DNA of 51,076 nt, taken from assembly GCA_022925895.1 (NCBI GenBank), contig JAKSYS010000459.1:1-51076 (forward strand). Reading direction: 5' to 3'. Position 1 is the first letter of the stretch. The number at the start of each line of letters is the position of its first letter. A program made the translations under genes and the position numbers. This DNA comes from Fragilaria crotonensis. Its lineage: Eukaryota > Bacillariophyta > Fragilariophyceae > Fragilariales > Fragilariaceae. The notes below the pieces were generated by a model. That model worked only from the letters and a program-made list of their open reading frames with translations, had not been told where the DNA came from and ran no database searches. Shown here piece after piece: positions 45,104-51,076 of this stretch.

Positions 45104-45793
45104 TTACTTGGCGACAGTATCCTTGAACCATTCACGTCGAGTGATTTCTTCTTCAATCTCCTCCGCAATATCAGGATACGCCTCAGCAAGATCCAACGCC
45201 GATGTGTCTCGAGTGGTACGGTGTTTCTTCACGAATTCAATTTCGCGTTCGGTATCCTCGATCATTTCCAAGTTAAAGGCCAATCGAGCCTTGGCCTCCT
45301 CGATCTGAGCCTCCTTGTCCGCCTTATCTTCCGCCGACCACTCGTGGGTCTCAACGGGTGGCTTGGCGGTCTTGTAGAGCTCTTCCAGGGCATCCACCAA
45401 CGCAACGTCGCGGATTGACTTTTTCGCAGCGGCGAAATCAATCGGAGCCGGAGGAGCAGAGTACTTCTCGGCCATCATTTCACCTTGAGCGACCCACGAG
45501 CGGAATTGCGTGACTTTGGCAGCAATCTCATGGTCTCCCTTGAACACAGGCGCGTTCCTGCAACGAAAGAGTCCCAACAAAGTCAGCGATGGTCGAATCT
45601 AATTCGGGTGTAGGCCAGACGGCGGCTGGCGACAACTAAATAAATCGACGATGATTCTCCGTTCTCAACGATGAGCGACTTTCGGTCTGCTTTTAGTCTT
45701 CAGATCACATTTCAATATGGATACGTACCAGTCAACGCTGCGTGTTGCCAGAGTGCGGACGATACGCCGAGATGTTGCTTGAGAGCGCATCAT
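45104..45793 (-). CDS. Mitochondrial ATP synthase subunit d
   Basis: Exons 45793-45729 and 45557-45104, 171-bp intron splitting a Trp codon, 172 residues. The leader MMRSQATSRRIVRTLATRS is a mitochondrial presequence. The mature protein begins VDWNAPVFKGDHEIAAKVTQ, then PPAPIDFAAAKKSIRDVALV (the PPxIDWxxYK-type motif of subunit d), followed by a long charged coiled-coil (KEAQIEEAKARLAFNLEMIE). It ends LDLAEAYPDIAEEIEEE and REWFKDT, matching the family's ending. Length fits (about 160 in animals). Subunit d is part of the peripheral stalk of F1Fo-ATP synthase. It is divergent from UPRT with 430 bp between start codons. Confidence 0.8.
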
Positions 45794-46223
45794 TGTGACA
45801 AAAATTGACGCAATGAAACTGCCGATTGTGTTGGGGGTTGTTGGGTCAGATTTGTTGGGGTGTTGTGATTGTCCGTATCCCTAATGATATTAAGTGGTCA
45901 TCATTTTGTGTTGCCACGATAGGCAGAGGGATCGTGTTTCTACTTGGGATTGCGCGCAGTATTCCAGTAAAGTAGAATGTAGTATAGGTACTAGTACTGT
46001 AGCATCGTCTGCAGACATGCTGCCGGCGGCATCAGTCGAACTCTGTATTCCGGTTGGTCCAGAAATGTCGCATTTCGTTTTCACTATGGCCCATACTCCG
46101 ATACGAGTACGACTGTACTCCACAATGTTCCACTCCTCGTATTGCATTCGGGAGCATCAGCATTTGTTTTGCCTCCGTTTAATTCACTTGCAAGAGCACC
46201 GGCGTCGAATTGCACAGCGTAGG

Positions 46224-46964
46224 ATGGGGGCCAATGAATCGATGGAAGAAGCATCAACACCGGAAGAGAGTGATGTTGTTTCGGCATTACCTCTTGAAAC
46301 TGGTGTTGATGCTACCCAATACCATCCTCTCGCGGTCGTGTCAACGTCCAAAGCTCTGCCAGGTCTCGTCACCAAGATAAGAGACGTCACGACGTCAAAT
46401 GCCGACTTTGTCAAGTACAGCAAACGAGTCATGACAATTCTAGCTGAAGATGCACTTGCCGAGTTCCCCTCGCAGACGATTACCGTTCAAACTCCATGTG
46501 GTCCTTGCGAGGGTGTGCAAACCGTTGATCTGTCAAGCGTTTGCGCAGTATCAATTGTCCGATCTGGAGATGCCCTCATCGAAGTCGTGCGCACCATCGT
46601 GCCGGAAGTTTCTGTCGGCAAGATTCTCATTCAGCGTGATGAAAGTCATCCAGACAAGCTTCCGAAACTCTTTTTCAGCAAAATGCCAAAAAGTTGCAAG
46701 TATGTTCTTCTGTGCGACCCAATGTTGGCAACTGGAGGATCTGCCATTATGGCATTGGATGTCTTGACAGTCAAATACAAGATTCCTCCCAAGAATATCA
46801 TTTTTGCGAATGTTATATGTTGTCCAGAGGGACTCGAGGCTTTGGCGCAGGCTTATCCTCGCGTCAAGGTTGTAACAGCCGTGGTCGATTCGCATTTAAA
46901 TGCTGAGAAATACATTGTTCCAGGGCTGGGGGATTATGGTGATCGATTCTTCGGAACAACATAA
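46224..46964 (+). CDS. Uracil phosphoribosyltransferase
   Basis: Single exon, 246 residues from ATG at 46224; the frame is open upstream to 45894 but only from a GTG, and upstream Met codons lack family similarity. Family landmarks are all present: HPLAVVSTSKALPGLVTKIR near the start, SIVRSGDALIEVVR, then the PRPP-binding loop VLLCDPMLATGGSA, FANVICCPEGLEAL, and the uracil-binding C-terminus PGLGDYGDRFFGT. It salvages uracil to UMP using PRPP. No targeting peptide is evident, so cytosolic action is likely. The stop lies 57 bp from the stop of the convergent plastid protein gene. Confidence 0.92.
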   Translation: MGANESMEEASTPEESDVVSALPLETGVDATQYHPLAVVSTSKALPGLVTKIRDVTTSNADFVKYSKRVMTILAEDALAEFPSQTITVQTPCGPCEGVQTVDLSSVCAVSIVRSGDALIEVVRTIVPEVSVGKILIQRDESHPDKLPKLFFSKMPKSCKYVLLCDPMLATGGSAIMALDVLTVKYKIPPKNIIFANVICCPEGLEALAQAYPRVKVVTAVVDSHLNAEKYIVPGLGDYGDRFFGTT

Positions 46965-47021
46965 GGGCAGTGTACGTTTGATTCTGAAACAATATAGACG
47001 GTCTTTAATCTCTAACATTTT

Positions 47022-48092
47022 TCAAACACCTTGAATGAATTCACTTTGCGCCGACGCCGGTCGAAATACAGGTTGTAACTCTGCTTCAAACGTCAAAAGT
47101 ACCTCACTGTTTACTCCATATTCCCGAGCCAGCACGACTCTCGCTTCCTTTGCCACGGTCCGACAGGCCTCCACCATATTTGCGGCCGCTTCCCGCGTCA
47201 TGCCACCAGCGGTTTCCACGGTTCGAATTTGTTGGACGGTCGACGCCAGAGCCTGGACTAGTTGTTGCGGAGGGACTAATACCTCGCCTTGTTCACGGTT
47301 TGCGACTGGAATCACTTGTCCATCGGGCAAGGTAATGACATTGGGTCGTGGACATAAATAATACTGCAATTGATTGGCTCGAATGGGATCCGCACCGGTC
47401 CTCAACAGTTTGTTCAACAACACAATGCCTGGAGGGAGCGACGATTCAACTTCTTCGTGACAACGTGTGTAAATGTGGGTCAATATGGAGAATCGTGACG
47501 CTCCAGCAGTCTCGGATGGAATCGCATTCGTCTCAGCTTGTTGTTGTTGTGATTCTAATTCTGCATCCTTCAGATTCATATCCAACACTGTGAAGAAGGC
47601 CATGTCCAGTTTTCCAGCTCGATTGGCTTTCCCAATTTCAGCATCGAGCTTGCGCAATTCTCCTGCCGACAAGAGCGTAGCAAGGACCTCACGACCTTGC
47701 GACAATCGATCATCGAGGAGGGATTGAAGCGCTGCCGCGACTCGCTCGACTGCCACATCGGAATCCAAAGGTGAACCTGTTTCGGCTTGCTTCTTGAGTG
47801 TCATGATGAGTTTTGCTGACATGGTTGGAAGTGCCTGTAGGACGAGATCGAGAAGGGCGGCATTGTCATTATTGCACTGATTCCAAAGGGCATGGATGAG
47901 GCATAGTTCATCGTTTGCAAGAACGTTTTCTCCTTCTTTGGTAGCGCCATTGTTAGCTATGAAGAGTGGTCCTGGCCGATGGTCGTGTATCATCGATTTG
48001 GAGCCCCATGCCAACCCCGGATTCGGCGGGGCGAAGGCTGACGTTCCTGTAATCGTTGCGAGTAGCGCCAATGTTGCAATAGAAAACTTCAT
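47022..48092 (-). CDS. Plastid-targeted conserved protein of unknown function
   Basis: Single exon, 356 residues, ATG at 48092. MKFSIATLALLATITGTSAFAPP is a signal peptide with an ASAFAP-type site, predicting plastid stroma. The mature protein is largely helical with no catalytic motif recognised; notable blocks are LSAGELRKLDAEIGKANRAG, LDMAFFTVLDMNLKD, RFSILTHIYTRCHEEVESSL and a segment IRANQLQYYLCP. The last two resemble a chloroplast protein found across plants and algae that I recall as the At4g37920 type, sometimes labelled endoribonuclease-E-like; that link is from memory and unverified. The ORF extends three codons upstream through a GTG. Confidence 0.72.
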   Translation of the reverse strand: MKFSIATLALLATITGTSAFAPPNPGLAWGSKSMIHDHRPGPLFIANNGATKEGENVLANDELCLIHALWNQCNNDNAALLDLVLQALPTMSAKLIMTLKKQAETGSPLDSDVAVERVAAALQSLLDDRLSQGREVLATLLSAGELRKLDAEIGKANRAGKLDMAFFTVLDMNLKDAELESQQQQAETNAIPSETAGASRFSILTHIYTRCHEEVESSLPPGIVLLNKLLRTGADPIRANQLQYYLCPRPNVITLPDGQVIPVANREQGEVLVPPQQLVQALASTVQQIRTVETAGGMTREAAANMVEACRTVAKEARVVLAREYGVNSEVLLTFEAELQPVFRPASAQSEFIQGV

Positions 48093-48711
48093 ATTCCTCA
48101 CTACTCAGAGACTCCTCGACGACAGATGTGCCTTTAGTAATTGCGATTGTTCACTGGTGATTGTGATGGGAAATGATTCTGGGCAGACGAGTGGGACGAC
48201 ACAAGTGATCTGAGCAGTGATGTGTCGAAATGGGAACCTCACTTCGTGGGTGATGGTGCGTGCTGGTGCATCCGATGTACATACTTGTACTACTTCCTGT
48301 ACCTGATATACGTACCACTACCAAATACGACGGACCGGCAAGTGCAGATACAGTTCATACAGTATATGGATGGGAATTCATTGTCATGCACATTCCACGT
48401 ATCAAGAATTCCGTCCCAGTACCGTATGCATAGAGATATATATGCGATATGCAGAATACGTCGTACGAGAGTGCGCGTGACTTTCTTGCACTCCGCCGAT
48501 CGACGGATCAATTGTAGCACAAGTACGCTACTGGTACCAGTACAAGTACTTGTACGGCAATACGACATCACATGTCAATGGTTACATGCATGCCGTACTA
48601 CTATACCGTCGTAGGCTACCATCAGGTACGTGTAGTTTCAACTTTTAAGTCCAAAAGAAATAATGCCATCATTGTTAGTACCTCACAACAAAAGCGACAC
48701 ATTCACATGCC
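48093..48711. other. Divergent promoter region with GTAC island
   Basis: Between the plastid protein and the carrier gene. GTAC words cluster at about 48270-48660. No gene supported. Confidence 0.55.
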
Positions 48712-49709
48712 ATGACAGTGGCAGCACAATCCGACTTGCGACGCCGCAAGGCTTTGGCAGATGCGATAGCCGGCCTCGCCGGCTCCTTGTGGTGGCCTTA
48801 TGGACCTTTTACCCGCTTGATGTGTGGAAAACACACCTTCAGGCCGACATCGTTTCCTTCCGACGGACCAACAGTAATTCCTTATCCGTGTGGTACCGTG
48901 GTATAGGATCCAAGACATTGCACTCGGCGTCGTCAAGTTTTGTTTACTTTTATTTGGAATCGTGGGTCATGACATGGTACATGCAAAGACGTCAGCGACG
49001 GCAATTGCTGCAACCCTCGCGTGCTGTAGTCCATGGTCACTTAACGACGTTGGAACACTTGATCCTGTCGGCGATTGCAGCTATCCTGAATACAGCCATT
49101 ACGCTTCCTCTGGATGTAATCTCGTCAGTTCATCAGACATCATCATTGAATGATGACGATTCCAAACGCCTTTACAGGAGGTCACGTCTGAGTACTATTG
49201 AGGAAGACGAGGATGGAGCCACCAACTCAGAGTTGTTCCAAGAAGAACAAATTGACCATGATGAAGAAGTTATCCTCTCGCCTTCTCCTTTGTCATCCAA
49301 CAACATTTCTTCCCTCTGGAAGGGTCTGATACCGTCGCTTCTGCTATGTTCCAACCCTTCCATTCATTATACTGTGTTTGACATACTAAAACAGAACATA
49401 CTCACAAGACACGATCACCCACCCAAGTTGTCTTTAGTCGAATCCTTCATCCTGGGCCTCTTGGCGAAATTGACGGCAACCCTGGTCACGTATCCGCTGA
49501 TACGAATCAAAGTTCTCTTAATGGTAACCCATCGGAAATCATTGCTGGGAACCCTGGTCGAGGAATACCACCGAGATGGAATTCATGGGTTGTACAAGGG
49601 CTGCAATCTGCAATTGACACATACGATTCTGAAAAGCGCTCTCCTAATGATGGTTAGAGAACGCATCACTTCCACGACCTATAGGTGGATGGTACCAAAG
49701 GATGGATAA
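48712..49709 (+). CDS. Mitochondrial carrier family protein, one frameshift
   Basis: ATG at 48712 begins MTVAAQSDLRRRKALADAIA and GLAGSL, then near 48786 the frame changes to VVALWTFYPLDVWKTHLQAD, restoring the first carrier signature PxDxxK. One missing base explains the break. Three repeats follow: the second signature is LPLDVISSVHQ (no Arg/Lys at the last position) and the third is YPLIRIKVLLMV (no Asp/Glu), preceded by GLLAKLTATLVT. A long acidic insert (TIEEDEDGATNSELFQEEQI) lies between them. The third repeat resembles peroxisomal adenine nucleotide/CoA carriers (SLC25A17/ANT1 type) more than core mitochondrial exchangers, so an organelle nucleotide or cofactor carrier is likely; substrate is unknown. 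Length about 332 residues. Confidence 0.72.
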
Positions 49710-49750
49710 ATTATACATAAAGGGTGCGGTAATCCGCTGCTATGCCTTTA

Positions 49751-51076
49751 CTACATTCCCACCAACGGCGCGTACTTGATTGGCTTGATGGCCTGCGCAC
49801 CCAATCGCTGAATCTTGTTTTCCTCATATTCTTGATAGTTGCCGGGAAACCAGAACCATTTTGAATCGCCCTCACACGCCAAGATATGTGTCGCAATGCG
49901 ATCCAGGAAGAAGCGGTCGTGACTGACAACGAGCGCACATCCAGCAAAGTTCAGCAGTGCATCTTCCAAGGATCGTAACGTTTCCGTATCTAAATCGTTG
50001 GTCGGCTCGTCCAGAATAATGAGATTCGCGCCAGATTTGAGCAATTTCGCCAACTGCACACGGTTTCGTTCCCCTCCGCTCAGATTGCCAACAATCGCCT
50101 GCTGCATGGCACCCTTGAAGCCAAACCACGAAACGTACGCACGAGATTGAACACGCTGCTGGCCGAGCTCTAGTTCGTCCATTTCGTTGGTGATTTCTTG
50201 AAATACAGTCTTGGACGAGTCCAATTCGTCCATTCGTTCTTGCCCAACACCCACCATGTTAACCGTGTCTCCGACGACAATCGTACCGCTGTCAGGAGTG
50301 TCCTTGCCCATGATCATCTTGATCAATGTCGATTTACCTATAGAGGCAAGTGTGAGCAAGTCCTAAAGATAATCACGGAAAACTGTATGCTGAAAGGCAT
50401 TCCAACCTTACCTGCTCCGTTAGGTCCAACAACTCCGACAATACCGTTGGCTGGTAAGGAAAAGTCAAGTCCGTCTATCAGAAGTCGATTACCAAAGGAC
50501 TTGCGCACACCCTTGCAATCAATCACAACATTTCCCAACCTCGGACCTGGTGGGATATAAATCTGACCAGCATTTCGCATTTCTGACGGTGCTGCGGCCA
50601 AGAGAAGCTCTTCGTACCGATTCAAGCGAGCCTTGTTCTTGGTGGCCCGTGCCTTGGGGTTGGATCGGACCCATTCCAATTCGGCCGCGACTGCCCTGGC
50701 GGCAGCAGACTGCGACTTCTTTTCACTCTCCAGACGCTTTTTTTTAGACTCCAACCATGCCGAATAGTTCCCCTCAAAGGGAATACCCTCACCACGATCA
50801 AGCTCCAAAATCCATTTGGCGACATTTTCGAGGAAATATCGGTCGTGAGCTGTGTTTCGGAAAAGTGTTAGAATAGTGATACTCACATTTGAGCAGGAGC
50901 AACACAAGATTTTGTGGAACTTACTAATGCAAACAACAGTACCCTTGAAATCTGCCAAGAACTGCTCTAGCCAAGAAATGCTTTCGGCATCCAAGTGATT
51001 TGTCGGTTCATCTAGAAGGAGCATATCATGGTTGGCGAGCAATAGGCGACACAATGCCGCACGGCGCTTCTCTCCC
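49751..51076 (-). CDS. EttA-like ABC-F ATPase (5' end outside window)
   Basis: Exons 49751-50337, 50412-50849 and 50925 to beyond 51076; introns 74 and 75 bp. The visible part starts just after the first signature motif: [20 protein letters not shown] (Walker B of domain 1), splice to [20 protein letters not shown], then the linker with [14 protein letters not shown] and [20 protein letters not shown] (the arm/linker typical of EttA). Domain 2 has GPNGAGKSTL (Walker A, spliced), [15 protein letters not shown] and [16 protein letters not shown] proteins bind the ribosomal E site; bacterial EttA gates entry into elongation according to ATP/ADP. A eukaryotic homologue of this close bacterial type probably serves an organelle, but the N-terminus that would show targeting is missing. 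Its stop is 41 bp from the carrier gene's stop. Confidence 0.88.

Noticed and set aside
45894-46223. N-terminal extension of UPRT from the GTG at 45894
   Set aside because: No ATG near its start, no similarity to the family, and it covers the presumed promoter; the ATG at 46224 gives the usual length.

Overview
The window looks like nuclear DNA of a photosynthetic stramenopile, most likely a pennate diatom. The basis is: genes with short GT-AG introns (mostly 63-96 bp); a fucoxanthin-chlorophyll light-harvesting protein; several N-termini built as signal peptide plus transit peptide with an ASAFAP-like cleavage site (FCP, Obg GTPase, a 356-residue protein); and a CDC48 with a similar leader that lacks the cleavage-site Phe, as expected for the diatom periplastidal SELMA machinery. 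The species is not determined.

Positions 1-19000 are transposon-rich and almost free of intact genes. A pair of ~255-bp direct repeats with TG...CA ends (292-544 and 7002-7257) brackets a decayed, probably minus-strand LTR-type element. Next comes a decayed Mutator-like (MULE) element with a Ulp1-like cysteine protease remnant (9072-9290), an N-terminal transposase part (9668-10277) and a C-terminal part ending in a CCHC zinc knuckle (17101-18419). The MULE is split by a second element of about 6.8 kb (10316-17085) that has its own terminal inverted repeats and decayed ORFs.

Positions 19179-51076 are gene-dense. In order: a membrane-anchored class-3 lipase (+); an ArfGAP (+, 3 exons); an Lcp5/neuroguidin-type ribosome-biogenesis protein (-); symbiont-type CDC48 (-, 4 exons); a small HEPN-like protein (-); an unknown small ORF (-); a short-chain dehydrogenase (-); plastid Obg GTPase (+); a conserved unknown (-); a small two-exon unknown (+); a coiled-coil protein (-); a proline-rich unknown (-); an Lhcr-like FCP (+); mitochondrial 3-hydroxyacyl-CoA dehydrogenase (-); mitochondrial ATP synthase subunit d (-); uracil phosphoribosyltransferase (+); a plastid-targeted unknown (-); a mitochondrial-carrier-family protein (+); and an EttA-like ABC-F ATPase cut by the window end (-). 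Neighbours are functionally unrelated, as is normal for a diatom nuclear genome. Several pairs are divergent or tightly convergent (UPRT and the plastid protein end 57 bp apart; carrier and ABC-F end 41 bp apart).

Two structural observations stand out. First, two small elements (26834-27352 and 44050-44644) share inverted ends GGAAGGTCCGGC and both carry internal arrays of a CTTAC-containing motif. In the first, nine near-perfect 20-bp palindromes sit at exactly 21-bp spacing, two helical turns, in two blocks. Second, at least four otherwise well-conserved genes carry a single-base deletion frameshift (near 32205, 33203, 35072 and 48786), which suggests assembly indels rather than four independent pseudogenes. 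No rRNA, tRNA or CRISPR was recognised.
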